Shown here in pieces: positions 9,182 to 29,466 of a stretch of 64,000 nt of DNA. The DNA is from Jeotgalibacillus campisalis (lineage in GTDB: Bacteria > Bacillota > Bacilli > Bacillales > Jeotgalibacillaceae). Every line of letters starts with the position of its first letter. Positions within the stretch are counted from its first letter, which is position 1. The translations under genes were made by a program, and so were the position numbers. The notes below the pieces were generated by a model. That model saw only the letters and a list, made by a program, of their open reading frames with translations, did no database searches and had not been told where the DNA came from. Location: assembly GCF_000829515.1 (NCBI RefSeq), contig NZ_JXRR01000015.1, positions 62,001 to 126,000 of the forward strand. The letters run 5' to 3'.

Positions 9182-9399
9182 ATGCGTAGGGCAGATTAAG
9201 GGCTTATTAAGAAAAGCGATTTAGGATGGATGAGTAGAAGGAAGGTTAAGATGTGACTCAGGATGAATTAAATGTTATATTCTATCAATTTTAAGATGGA
9301 TTGTAAGTAATAAGTAAAAATAAATATCTTTGTTCTATTATTATCAAGTTAAAAGACTATATCAAATCTAGTAATGCTGAATAGAATAAGGAGGAATAA

Positions 9400-11769
<2,370 letters not shown>

Positions 11770-11852
11770 GTTGTAAATTATGAGCGAAGCAAGATATTTT
11801 AACAACCTGAATATGATTTTTAAAAAACTAAATTAATCTTTGAACCACCTGG

Positions 11853-11880
11853 GCAGCCACGCAAACGAGTGGCTGTTTTC
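11853..11880 (+). terminator. Terminator after collagen gene 1
   Basis: An 8-bp stem (GCAGCCAC with GTGGCTGT, 11853-11876) and a T-rich tail. The rest of 11770-12058 is AT-rich with no gene seen. Confidence 0.8.
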
Positions 11881-12058
11881 TTTTCTTTTTCCAAAATCAT
11901 AGATGTAAAGAGATGTATATGAAAAGATGTTAATTCTGTATATTAAGGTGATTAGCTTATACCATATTCTGCATTTATGAATAGACTAGGGGAGAGTGAT
12001 TTAGCTTTTTTAAATAAGAATTAAATGACTCTAATAGAAAAAAGAAAGGAGAAATCCA

Positions 12059-13411
12059 ATGTCACAACCAAACATCCCCAATATTTCCCCGAACATCAGC
12101 CTCACTAGAGAAGAAGTAATTAATTTACTTTTGGCTTCAATTGCTATGGAAGAAATAAGTCTGGCGCATATCCTTAATGCGGAAGGAGAAAAACTTCAGT
12201 ACGCACTTGGAACTTTACCTGGTCTTACGTCTGCCGCAACACTTCCGGAAATATTGCAGGTAAATGAAAGCGTTCAAGAGATGCTTGAGCTTGCAATGAA
12301 AAAGGAGCTATTGCTAGACAATAAGCTAAAGAAAGTTACTGACATCAGTGGGAATGCGGGTCCAACAGGTCCAACAGGTCCAACAGGAGCAACGGGTGCA
12401 ACGGGAGCGACAGGTGCAACTGGAGCAACAGGAGCAGCTGGAGCAACAGGCGCAACAGGAGCAGCCGGTCCAACCGGAGCAACGGGAGCGACAGGTGCAA
12501 CTGGAGCAACAGGAGCAGCTGGAGCAACAGGAGCAACAGGCGCAGCCGGTCCAACGGGAGCAGCTGGTGCAACAGGAGCAGCCGGTCCAACAGGCGCAAC
12601 AGGCGCAACAGGCGCAGCTGGAGCCACAGGAGCAACGGGAGCAGCCGGTCCAACCGGAGCAACAGGCGCTGACGGAGCAACAGGAGCAGCCGGTCCAACA
12701 GGCGCAACAGGCGCAGCTGGAGCCACAGGAGCAACGGGAGCAGCCGGTCCAACCGGAGCAACAGGAGCAACCGGTCCAGCAGGAGGAGCAACAGGAGCAA
12801 CCGGTCCAGCCGGAGCAACGGGAGCAACCGGTCCAGCCGGAGCAACAGGAGCAACAGGCGCAGCCGGAGCAACGGGAGCAACTGGTCCAGCGGGAGCAAC
12901 AGGAGCAACTGGTCCAGCCGGAGCAACAGGAGCAACTGGTCCAGCCGGAGTAACAGGAGCAACTGGTCCAGCCGGAGCAACAGGCGCGACAGGCCCAGCT
13001 GGAGGTATCGGTTTATCTGCATTCGATCAAACTCAAGATGGCGTGCTGGTTGATTTAGATACAGAAACCTCAGTACTTGAAGTAAACGTAAATACTGATG
13101 GCACTCAAACGTTAAAAATTGATTCAATGGTAGAGGTTGATATAGTAGCAGGTTTAAGTACTACTTTCCAATACACTATTGATTACTCACTTTTTAGAGA
13201 CGGTGCGGTTATTGCAACTATTTCTGAGTCAAATGAAGGAGAGAAACCAGCTGCGGTTGTCCGATTATTTAGTGATATACCAAATTTAACATGGTTTGAT
13301 ACACCAGATGCAGGTGCCCACACTTATGAAATCAGATTAACTGTAACTGGTACGAATATTCTCACGGTTACTGCCAGCACGAGAGCACTCAACGTAATTG
13401 CATTAAGTTAA
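12059..13411 (+). CDS. Collagen-like spore-surface protein 2 (IPNI-type N-domain, 450 aa)
   Basis: A close paralogue of protein 1 through the N-terminal 100 residues ([19 protein letters not shown]), even at DNA level around the start (AGGAGAAATCCAATG is shared). Collagen triplets run from about residue 101 to 315, mainly GAT/GPA. The C-terminal head (316-450) is different: a compact beta-rich domain with [17 protein letters not shown] and a hydrophobic end, resembling the trimeric C1q/BclA-like heads. Head swapping on a conserved stalk suggests recombination. A terminator follows. Confidence 0.85.
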   Translation: MSQPNIPNISPNISLTREEVINLLLASIAMEEISLAHILNAEGEKLQYALGTLPGLTSAATLPEILQVNESVQEMLELAMKKELLLDNKLKKVTDISGNAGPTGPTGPTGATGATGATGATGATGAAGATGATGAAGPTGATGATGATGATGAAGATGATGAAGPTGAAGATGAAGPTGATGATGAAGATGATGAAGPTGATGADGATGAAGPTGATGAAGATGATGAAGPTGATGATGPAGGATGATGPAGATGATGPAGATGATGAAGATGATGPAGATGATGPAGATGATGPAGVTGATGPAGATGATGPAGGIGLSAFDQTQDGVLVDLDTETSVLEVNVNTDGTQTLKIDSMVEVDIVAGLSTTFQYTIDYSLFRDGAVIATISESNEGEKPAAVVRLFSDIPNLTWFDTPDAGAHTYEIRLTVTGTNILTVTASTRALNVIALS

Positions 13412-13422
13412 AGAACGATCCC

Positions 13423-13457
13423 AAAGGCAGTTCAGCATACGCTGAATTGCCTTTTTA
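13423..13457 (+). terminator. Terminator after collagen gene 2
   Basis: A 14-bp stem with one G-T pair (13423-13436 with 13441-13454) and T-run. Confidence 0.85.
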
Positions 13458-13547
13458 CTTCTTTTTCTATAAATCTCCCATATAAACTTAAAAAATAAAA
13501 GAAATCTAAAGTAAAGGCTATCTACTTATGCAGAAATTATTATAGTT

Positions 13548-13556
13548 CATATACTA
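13548..13556 (+). promoter_or_regulatory. Sporulation-type -10 element (CATATACTA)
   Basis: It matches CATAnnnTA, the -10 shared by mother-cell sigma factors SigE/SigK. A convincing -35 was not found at 16-17 bases, so this is tentative. Confidence 0.3.
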
Positions 13557-13613
13557 TTAGGGAGCTCCGAATCTTTATCAATGCTCGAAATTTGGATGAA
13601 AGGATGTGAATAA

Positions 13614-16343
<2,730 letters not shown>

Positions 16344-16363
16344 AAATGGGATCAATATTTAAG

Positions 16364-16391
16364 AGTGCAGAGTATGTTCTGCACTTTTTTA
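16364..16391 (+). terminator. Terminator after collagen gene 3
   Basis: An 8-bp stem (AGTGCAGA with TCTGCACT) and a run of six T. Confidence 0.85.
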
Positions 16392-16450
16392 GTATATAGA
16401 GATTTTCTCTACAGTTTAAATAATCAAATTACGACAGGGCAAATGTTTAA

Positions 16451-16478
16451 ACAAACAAAATGAAATTTTCATAAGATA
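16451..16478 (+). promoter_or_regulatory. Candidate SigK promoter of the giant collagen gene
   Basis: AC at 16451-16452, 17-base spacer, CATAAGATA at 16470-16478. This fits the SigK pattern AC-N16/17-CATAnnnTA, and the gene starts 34 bases downstream. Late mother-cell expression would suit an outer spore-surface protein. Confidence 0.5.
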
Positions 16479-16479
16479 A

Positions 16480-23148
<6,669 letters not shown>

Positions 23149-23153
23149 AAGAG

Positions 23154-23189
23154 CAGGTGTGACCCTGACTATCAGGGCCATACCTGTTT
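23154..23189 (+). terminator. Imperfect hairpin between giant gene and its head paralogue
   Basis: CAGGTGTGACCCTGA pairs with TCAGGGCCATACCTG with two mismatches, followed by only TTTAT. It lies directly before the SD of the next gene, so it may be a weak terminator or a processing/attenuation stem rather than a full stop. Confidence 0.5.
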
Positions 23190-23211
23190 ATAAGGAGGGA
23201 GTGAAGAAAAT

Positions 23212-24408
23212 ATGACGATAATTGGAAATATAGGACCAAGTGTCAGTTCTCAATTTGATGAGCTAAACGTTTCAAGAAGAACTCCGATTATAGAATTAAA
23301 GTCAGTATATGGATTGTCTGATTTAAGAGATATTGTAGCAACCACTGGAAGCGGAACTGTAACCAATACAGCCGTTGAGTATCAAATAAGTGTAACAGGT
23401 GGAGCGACAGACTCTGCAACGTTGGACAGTGCAGAAAGAGGCCGGTATATGCCTGGTTATGCTGGTCAGGCAGGGATAGGAGTTCGAATTCCTGCACCAC
23501 CTGCAGCAACTCAGGTATTCCGTTGGGGCTTATTTGATGAAGAGAACGGTGCTTATTTCGGCCAGAGTGTAGCAGATGGAATTTTTGTGGCAATCAGAAG
23601 AGCCGGAGTAGATACCATTATCCCCCAAACATCCTGGAATGTTGATCCATTAGATGGTACGGGGCCAAGTGGAATAACCTTAGATTTAGCAATAGGGAAT
23701 ATTTTTCAGATTAACTTTACCTGGTATGGTTATGGCGTTGTGGAATTTAATGTGGCGGTGCAAAATCCTGTAACCCTTGCTCAGCAAGTTGTAACGGTTA
23801 ATCGCTATAGACCAGCAAATCAAACAAGTTTTACTGATCCAAACCTGCCTCTGCGTGGTCAAATTGAGAATGGTGGTGCAGCGGCAGCAAGAAGTATTTT
23901 CGTAGGTGGAAGGCAGTACAGTATACTTGGGGAATTTAATCCTTCATTTAGGATTACATCTGAAAGAAGGCAGGTTACTGTAAACACAACCGGTGTACCG
24001 GTCATTTCTTTTCAGAGAAAAGCAATATTTCCTGCAGGTTCAGGCAGATCAAATTCAGTCAGGGTCACTCTTGAAGGAGTTGATATTCTTTCGAGTCAGG
24101 ATATATATTTTCAAATAATTGTGGGTGGTTCTTTAAATACAGCATTTACAGATTTTCCTACAGGTACAACTGAAATTCCAAGTGATGAAACATCCTTAAG
24201 GGTTAACAATACTGCTACCACCATAACGGGGGGAGAGGTTGTGTTTCAGGGGGTTGGAGCAGGTACTTTGTTCTTCAGCAGAGCGCTGGCTACAGCTAAT
24301 CTTTTAGATTTTGAGCTACCTGATGACGATATTGTATCGTTAGTTATTGGCTCTATTACTGGAACACCTCTTATTGCGGCAGCATTTAGAGTCACGGAAG
24401 ATTGGTAA
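23212..24408 (+). CDS. Stand-alone head-domain protein, paralogue of the giant protein C-terminus
   Basis: A 398-residue protein that aligns over its full length with the last 400 residues of the giant collagen protein. It shares [22 protein letters not shown] and [13 protein letters not shown]-like segments, roughly three quarters identical by eye. There is no collagen and no N-terminal anchor domain. RBS AAGGAGGGAGTG. It may co-assemble with or cap the giant filament heads, or be the ancestral free form from which the head was captured. No enzymatic motif is recognised. It sits 63 bases after the giant gene and ends in a good terminator. Confidence 0.8.
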   Translation: MTIIGNIGPSVSSQFDELNVSRRTPIIELKSVYGLSDLRDIVATTGSGTVTNTAVEYQISVTGGATDSATLDSAERGRYMPGYAGQAGIGVRIPAPPAATQVFRWGLFDEENGAYFGQSVADGIFVAIRRAGVDTIIPQTSWNVDPLDGTGPSGITLDLAIGNIFQINFTWYGYGVVEFNVAVQNPVTLAQQVVTVNRYRPANQTSFTDPNLPLRGQIENGGAAAARSIFVGGRQYSILGEFNPSFRITSERRQVTVNTTGVPVISFQRKAIFPAGSGRSNSVRVTLEGVDILSSQDIYFQIIVGGSLNTAFTDFPTGTTEIPSDETSLRVNNTATTITGGEVVFQGVGAGTLFFSRALATANLLDFELPDDDIVSLVIGSITGTPLIAAAFRVTEDW

Positions 24409-24432
24409 AAAGTAAAAGGAGTAACAAAATTT

Positions 24433-24458
24433 AAGCTTCCACTATGGAAGCTTTTTTT
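24433..24458 (+). terminator. Terminator closing the collagen locus
   Basis: An 8-bp stem (AAGCTTCC/GGAAGCTT, 24433-24453) with T-run to 24458. Confidence 0.9.
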
Positions 24459-24627
24459 ATATTCCGTATATCCTTTAAAATTCCTGTGTTATTGAGCTCC
24501 ATTACTATCTTCAAACTGATTTTTATCCAATTAATCGATTACGGTCTATCGAGTATTTGCTGGTCATAGACATGATATAGCGTGTGGAGTGATAAAGATT
24601 AACCACTTTTTTGAAGGGAGAGATTGG

Positions 24628-25734
24628 ATGCCTACGATAAGTCTGTGTATGATGGTCAAGAACGAGGAAGAGGTTTTGGGCCGCTGTTTGGAGTCTGTTA
24701 AGGACCTTGTAGATGAGATTAATATTGTGGATACTGGCTCTACCGATCGGACCGTTGAGATTGCAAAAGAGTTCACGGACCGTGTGTTTTTCTTTGAGTG
24801 GACCGGTAGATTTACAGATGCCAGGAATGAATCATTTAAGTACGCGACCAAAGAATATACTTTTTACCTGGATGCTGATGATGTGTTATTGGAGGAAGAC
24901 CGGGAAAAGTTTAAAAAATTGAAGGAAACACTGGATCCGGCGGTTGATTCTGTGTCCATGTTTTATAATGCTGGCACAGATGAATTTGGAAATGTTACGC
25001 TTCAATATCGCCGCAACCGTCTCGTGAAAACGAGCAGGAACTATAAGTGGGAAGGCGATTGTCATAACTATCTAAATGTATTTGGCCATATTATAAATTC
25101 TGATATCGCTGTCACGCATAAGAAAATCCGTCATTCGGTAGGCAGAAACTTATCTATTTACGATACAAAAATTGAAAATGGGGATGTGTTCAGTCCGCGA
25201 GATTATTTTTATTATGGAAATGAATTAAGAGAGAATGGCCATCACCAAAAGGCGATTGAAAGTTATTCGAAGAATATAGAATTAAAAGAGGGCTGGATTG
25301 AAGATAAAGTATACGCTTGTATTAACCGTGCGGACTGCTACCGGTTTGAAGGAGATACGGATAAAGAGCTGGCCTCTTTATTTGAATCCCTAAGGTTTTC
25401 AAAAACACCGAGACCTGAGATGTGCAGCAGGGTGGGGTATAATTTTCAACGAAAAAAGGAGTACAAGGCAGCTATTTATTGGTATGAATTAGCGACTACA
25501 ATTGAAAATGACCCGAACAGGTGGAGCTTCAGTTATCCTGCTTATTCAACCTGGTATCCGCATCTGCAGTTATGTGTATGTTATTATAATCTGCCTGATT
25601 TTGAAAAATCCTATAAACATAATGAACTGGCAAGAAAATACCGTCCGGACGATGAGCGCGTTCTCCTTAATAAAGAACTGCTCGAAAAAAAATTAGGATT
25701 AAAAAAAGAAACGAATGCAGATACTCCTTCGTAA
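24628..25734 (+). CDS. GT2 glycosyltransferase with C-terminal TPR-like repeats
   Basis: About 368 residues. The GT-A fold is shown by SLCMMVKNEEEVLGRCLESV, VDTGSTDRTVEIA and the metal/nucleotide motif FYLDADD (about residue 90). Residues after 200 form helical TPR-like repeats (YYGNELRENGHHQKAIESYS), as in protein O-glycosyltransferases of the SunS-like and spore-surface groups. ATG 24628 has AAGGGAG 7 bases upstream, so the longer in-frame start at 24589 is rejected. It directly follows the collagen locus, and a paralogue lies at 36795-37829 beside proteins sharing the collagen N-domain. Transfer of sugars to Thr-rich stalks is a reasonable inference. Confidence 0.85.
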   Translation: MPTISLCMMVKNEEEVLGRCLESVKDLVDEINIVDTGSTDRTVEIAKEFTDRVFFFEWTGRFTDARNESFKYATKEYTFYLDADDVLLEEDREKFKKLKETLDPAVDSVSMFYNAGTDEFGNVTLQYRRNRLVKTSRNYKWEGDCHNYLNVFGHIINSDIAVTHKKIRHSVGRNLSIYDTKIENGDVFSPRDYFYYGNELRENGHHQKAIESYSKNIELKEGWIEDKVYACINRADCYRFEGDTDKELASLFESLRFSKTPRPEMCSRVGYNFQRKKEYKAAIYWYELATTIENDPNRWSFSYPAYSTWYPHLQLCVCYYNLPDFEKSYKHNELARKYRPDDERVLLNKELLEKKLGLKKETNADTPS

Positions 25735-25749
25735 ATGTAACATCATAAG

Positions 25750-25782
25750 AAAAGTCCGCCTCTTTTAAAGAGTCGGACTTTT
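25750..25782. terminator. Bidirectional terminator
   Basis: AAAAGTCCG pairs with CGGACTTTT (25750-25758 with 25774-25782). It is shared by the convergent glycosyltransferase and aldo/keto reductase genes. Confidence 0.8.
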
Positions 25783-25787
25783 AATGT

Positions 25788-26780
25788 TTAATCAGTCAAA
25801 ATGCGTTCAATAGCAGATAATTCCTCTGATGAAAATTCAAGGTTTTCAAGTGTTTTAACGTTTTCTTCTATTTGACTGACCTTGCTTGCTCCAATTAAGG
25901 CAGAGGTGACCCTTCCTTCTCTAAGCACCCACGCAAGCGACATTTGAGCCAGACTTTGTCCGCGGTTTTCAGCCAGTGAATTGAGTTCCTGTACCTTACT
26001 GATCACCTCTTCTGTCACTTCATTTTCACCAAGGGCACCTGTTGACTTGGCAGCACGTGACTCTTGTGGAACGCCATTCAAATATTTGTTGGTCAAAAGT
26101 CCCTGCTGAAGAGGGCAGAAAGCAATTGACCCGACCCCATTTTCCTGAAGCACGTCCTGAACGCCGTTTTCAATCGAGCGATTCAGCATAGAATACTTTG
26201 GCTGATGGATGAGAAGAGGTGTTCCAAGATCCTTTAAAATGGAAATGGCCTGTTTTGTCTGATCCTCGTCATAGCTTGAAATTCCTACATATAAGGCTTT
26301 ACCCTGCCTGACAATCTGATCAAGCGCACCCATCGTTTCTTCCATCGGTGTATCTGGATCCGGACGGTGGGAATAGAAAATATCAACATACTCAAGGCCC
26401 ATTCTTTTTAAGCTTTGGTCAAGACTTGAAATTAAATATTTTTTCGAGCCCCATTCCCCGTAAGGTCCGTCCCACATGTGATAGCCTGCTTTAGATGAAA
26501 TAATCAGTTCGTCGCGATACGTTGAGAAATCTGTTTTTAATAAGGAGCCGAACATTTCCTCAGCCGATCCGGGAGGCGGACCATAGTTGTTAGCCAGATC
26601 AAAGTGCGTGATGCCCAAATCAAATGCTCTCCGCAGCATCGCCCGTCCATTTTCAAAGGAGTCAACTCCTCCGAAATTGTGCCATAATCCTAAAGAAATA
26701 GCTGGAAGAAGCAAGCCGGATTGTCCGCATCGATTGTATTTCATTTCACTGTATCGGTCTTTTGAGGCTGTGTAAGCCAT
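25788..26780 (-). CDS. Aldo/keto reductase (L-glyceraldehyde-3-phosphate reductase/YghZ type)
   Basis: A 330-residue NADPH-dependent reductase with a TIM-barrel fold. The catalytic tetrad is visible: Asp in FDLANNYG, Tyr in the same motif, Lys in IISSKAGY and His in FYSHRPD. The phrases LGLWHNFGG and NNYGPPPGSAEEMFG are typical of the YghZ/AKR14 branch, which reduces L-glyceraldehyde 3-phosphate and methylglyoxal. ATG 26780 (MAYTASKDRY) has AAAGGAG 8 bases upstream; the in-frame extension to 26846 lacks an SD. It is a single gene. Confidence 0.85.
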   Translation of the reverse strand: MAYTASKDRYSEMKYNRCGQSGLLLPAISLGLWHNFGGVDSFENGRAMLRRAFDLGITHFDLANNYGPPPGSAEEMFGSLLKTDFSTYRDELIISSKAGYHMWDGPYGEWGSKKYLISSLDQSLKRMGLEYVDIFYSHRPDPDTPMEETMGALDQIVRQGKALYVGISSYDEDQTKQAISILKDLGTPLLIHQPKYSMLNRSIENGVQDVLQENGVGSIAFCPLQQGLLTNKYLNGVPQESRAAKSTGALGENEVTEEVISKVQELNSLAENRGQSLAQMSLAWVLREGRVTSALIGASKVSQIEENVKTLENLEFSSEELSAIERILTD

Positions 26781-27000
26781 AGATAACTCTCCTTTACTAG
26801 GTAGTAAGAAACGAAGATTGAACGTATTATTTGAAACCGCATTCATTCCTTAATTTACTAGTTTAATGAATCCAGGAGGAGATGGAAAGCATTTTGACTT
26901 TTTTACTCGGGTTAATAAGGGTAAAATGACGTTATGTATTTAACTAAACGTTGGTTACGTAGTTTAAATCAATTAGATTCATAGAACAGGAGCAATAGGA

Positions 27001-27756
27001 ATGAAACTTATTTCGTGGAATGTAAACGGCATTAGAGCCTGTGTGAAAAAAGGGTTTTTAGATTATTTTCACCAGGTGAATGCAGATATATTTTGTCTGC
27101 AGGAAACAAAGGTTCAGAAGGAACAGATTGATCTGCCGCTTGAAGGCTATTACCAATACTGGAATTATGCAGAGAAAAAAGGATATTCGGGAACAGCGGT
27201 GTTCACGAAAGAAAAACCGTTATCCGTTTGTTACGGACTTGGAGAAGAAAATGAAGCGGAAGGACGGATCCTTACACTGGAATTTGAGGAATTCCATTTA
27301 ATAAATGTGTACACGCCTAATTCCAAAAGAGATTTATCAAGGCTTCCTTATCGTTTAGAGTGGGAGGAGCGGATGCTTGACTACATCAAAGAATTGGATA
27401 AGAAGAAGCCTGTTATTTTATGCGGAGATCTTAATGTAGCCCATCAAGAGATTGACTTAAAGAATGCGAAACCCAATCGCGGGAACTCAGGCTTTACTAT
27501 AGAAGAAAGAGGGAAAATGACAGATCTGTTAGGTGCAGGGTTTGTCGATTCTTTCCGCTATTTTTATCCTGATCTTGAAGGTGCATACAGCTGGTGGTCA
27601 TATATGAGTAAGGTGAGAGAGCGCAATATTGGCTGGAGAATTGACTATTTCATCGTTTCCGAAAAGCTTGAACATAAACTGAAAGACGCAGCTATTCACC
27701 CTTACGTTTTAGGAAGTGATCATTGTCCTGTTCAATTGGAAATGCAGACTCCATAA
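27001..27756 (+). CDS. exoA: Exodeoxyribonuclease III / AP endonuclease
   Basis: A 251-residue member of the exonuclease III family, close to B. subtilis ExoA in length. It cleaves abasic sites and removes 3' blocking groups in base-excision repair. Visible motifs: N-terminal KLISWNVNGIRA, FCLQETK (metal-binding Glu), LCGDLNVAH (Asp/Asn pair) and the C-terminal GSDHCPV with catalytic Asp-His. RBS AGGAG precedes ATG 27001. ExoA also repairs spore DNA on germination in B. subtilis. Confidence 0.95.
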   Translation: MKLISWNVNGIRACVKKGFLDYFHQVNADIFCLQETKVQKEQIDLPLEGYYQYWNYAEKKGYSGTAVFTKEKPLSVCYGLGEENEAEGRILTLEFEEFHLINVYTPNSKRDLSRLPYRLEWEERMLDYIKELDKKKPVILCGDLNVAHQEIDLKNAKPNRGNSGFTIEERGKMTDLLGAGFVDSFRYFYPDLEGAYSWWSYMSKVRERNIGWRIDYFIVSEKLEHKLKDAAIHPYVLGSDHCPVQLEMQTP

Positions 27757-27835
27757 ACTGCATTTGGATTGAGATCATCTTGTTTATCCACTATTGAAAG
27801 CAGGAAAAGAAAGGATAATAATGGAGGTGGAAGAA

Positions 27836-28681
27836 ATGAACGAACGAAGTGAACCGAGAGTATGGACGAAGGAAAAAGCAAGAATCACACTGCCTGTCAG
27901 AAAAAATTCCGGACATAAAGGGACTTATGGAACGGGTCTGCTGCTTGCAGGGAGCGCAGACATGCCTGGCGCTGCTTTGCTTTCCGGGGTCGGGGCATTA
28001 CGAAGCGGAATAGGAAAGCTCGTCATCGGAACGGATAAGGAAGTCATTGCTCATGCAGTATCAGCAATTCCTGAAGCAACCTATCTATCAGATGGATTGC
28101 AAAAAGCGGGAGATGGTTCAGTAGAACTTCATGACTATAAAGCCATTGCTGCCGGTCCGGGGATTGAACCCAATGACCGGACAGAAAAGGCCATACAAAT
28201 GATTTTGAAGACAACATGTCCGGTGATTCTCGATGCTGGCGCTTTATCGGAGCGATCCTATGAAATGCGGGATGCGCCTACTATTTTAACACCTCATCCC
28301 GGCGAATTTTCAAGGATAACGGGATTAGAGGTGAAGGAGATTCAGGAAAACCGGGCTCTGGCTGCGTCTGAATGGGCGATGAAGTGGGAGGTCACGATTG
28401 TCCTAAAAGGCAATGAAACCGTTATTGCTTTCCCGGATGGCGAAACTTGGATAAACGCTACAGGAGACGGTGCTCTTGCAAAAGGGGGGACCGGTGATAC
28501 ATTGACCGGCATTATGCTGGGGATGATGTGCTGTCATGAAGATTGGCGGCATGCAGTGTTAAATGCGGTTCATCTTCATGGAGCGTGCGCGAAAAAATGG
28601 ACGCTTACACGTTCTGCTCATACACTGCTGGCCCATGAAATTTGCGATCTGCTTCCGGAAGTGTGGAAAAGCTACGAATAG
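27836..28681 (+). CDS. nnrD: ADP/ATP-dependent NAD(P)H-hydrate dehydratase
   Basis: A 281-residue ribokinase-fold enzyme that repairs hydrated NAD(P)H. Key motif: GDGALAKGGTGDTLTG with the catalytic Asp of GTGD. HKGTYGTGLLLAGS near the N-terminus and LTPHPGEFSRITG in the middle are signatures of the YjeF C-terminal (CARKD) domain. It lacks the N-terminal epimerase domain fused in E. coli. ATG 27836 has GGAGGTGG six bases upstream; ATG 27821 overlaps that SD and is less likely. A terminator follows. Confidence 0.9.
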   Translation: MNERSEPRVWTKEKARITLPVRKNSGHKGTYGTGLLLAGSADMPGAALLSGVGALRSGIGKLVIGTDKEVIAHAVSAIPEATYLSDGLQKAGDGSVELHDYKAIAAGPGIEPNDRTEKAIQMILKTTCPVILDAGALSERSYEMRDAPTILTPHPGEFSRITGLEVKEIQENRALAASEWAMKWEVTIVLKGNETVIAFPDGETWINATGDGALAKGGTGDTLTGIMLGMMCCHEDWRHAVLNAVHLHGACAKKWTLTRSAHTLLAHEICDLLPEVWKSYE

Positions 28682-28693
28682 CAACAAGAGATA

Positions 28694-28723
28694 AACGCTG
28701 AGGAGCACATTCTCAGCGTTTTT
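28694..28723 (+). terminator. Terminator after nnrD
   Basis: A 9-bp stem (AACGCTGAG/CTCAGCGTT, 28694-28720) and T-run. Confidence 0.85.
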
Positions 28724-28750
28724 ATTTGTTGAGAAAACGTAATTGTATCA

Positions 28751-28774
28751 ACTTTGTGAAATAATGCACAAAGT
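28751..28774. promoter_or_regulatory. Redox-type operator 1 (Rex/Fnr-like palindrome)
   Basis: Perfect 8-bp arms ACTTTGTG and CACAAAGT around an 8-base core. The inner TGTGA-N6-GCACA is close to TGTGA-N6-TCACA. It is the first of three in 124 bases. Confidence 0.6.
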
Positions 28775-28820
28775 CATTGTGTTTTCTGTTTTATTAGATT
28801 AAGATAAAGGTATCAAATAG

Positions 28821-28838
28821 ATGTGAAATATTTCACAT
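28821..28838. promoter_or_regulatory. Redox-type operator 2 (Rex/Fnr-like palindrome)
   Basis: The perfect 18-base palindrome ATGTGAAATATTTCACAT. It fits both the Fnr/CRP pattern TGTGA-N6-TCACA and the Rex pattern TTGTGAA-N4-TTCACAA. Confidence 0.7.
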
Positions 28839-28858
28839 ACATAAAACATATCCTTAAA

Positions 28859-28874
28859 TGTGAAAAGTTTCACA
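28859..28874. promoter_or_regulatory. Redox-type operator 3, next to the DoxX RBS
   Basis: TGTGAAAAGTTTCACA with perfect 7-bp arms, ending 5 bases before the Shine-Dalgarno sequence. Its position suggests repression by blocking transcription, unless it acts in RNA. Confidence 0.65.
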
Positions 28875-28892
28875 AATGAAGGAGAGAGTACG

Positions 28893-29390
28893 ATGAGAGA
28901 AAAATGGTGGAATGGAAAAGTGGCAGCCTTTTTATGGACGATTCTTCGGGTATGGCTGGGAATTCAATGGCTTGAAGCAGGATGGGGAAAAATAACAGGA
29001 GGATTTGATGCCAACGGTTATTTACAGGGAGCAATCGCGAAAGCTGGAGGAGAAGCACCAATTGTAGCTGACTGGTATGCTGCATTTCTTGAACAGGTAG
29101 CTCTTCCAAATGTAGCGATCTTTAATATCTTAATTCCATGGGGAGAATTATTTGTTGGGCTGGGCTTAATCGTTGGTTTACTGACCGTTCCGGCTCTTGC
29201 GGCAGGTGCTTTCATGAACGTGAACTTTCTTCTTGCAGGAACGATCAGCACAAATCCTGTTTTACTAACAGCAGCCGTGCTGTTGCTCCTTGCAGGCTAT
29301 GGTGCACAGCGGTTTGGTCTTGACCACTGGGCCATTCCGGCAGCAAAGAAAAAGGTGAATAATGGTCGAATGAAAGAGGCGCATACTTAA
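28893..29390 (+). CDS. DoxX-family membrane protein
   Basis: About 165 residues with four hydrophobic segments. The first contains LRVWLGIQWLEAGWGKITGG, the DoxX signature. Others are FNILIPWGELFVGLGLIVGL, a central VPALAAGAFMNVNFLLAG segment and a C-terminal VLLLLAGYGAQRFGLDHW. Related proteins (B. subtilis CatD/YfiD, thiosulfate:quinone oxidoreductase DoxD) are linked to thiol, quinone or disulfide stress. ATG 28893 follows AAGGAGAG; an in-frame ATG at 28860 would lie inside operator 3. Three Rex/Fnr-type palindromes upstream suggest control by NADH/NAD+ ratio or oxygen. Confidence 0.85.
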   Translation: MREKWWNGKVAAFLWTILRVWLGIQWLEAGWGKITGGFDANGYLQGAIAKAGGEAPIVADWYAAFLEQVALPNVAIFNILIPWGELFVGLGLIVGLLTVPALAAGAFMNVNFLLAGTISTNPVLLTAAVLLLLAGYGAQRFGLDHWAIPAAKKKVNNGRMKEAHT

Positions 29391-29414
29391 TGGACAGCAG
29401 GCGTAGATAGGAAA

Positions 29415-29449
29415 AGCCTCCTCCTTTCATATAAAAGGGGGAGGCTGTT
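29415..29449 (+). terminator. Terminator after the DoxX gene
   Basis: Arms GCCTCC and GGGAGGC with further pairing through CTTT/AAAG in 29415-29446, then TGTTT. Confidence 0.6.
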
Positions 29450-29466
29450 TAATGAATACCGGTATT

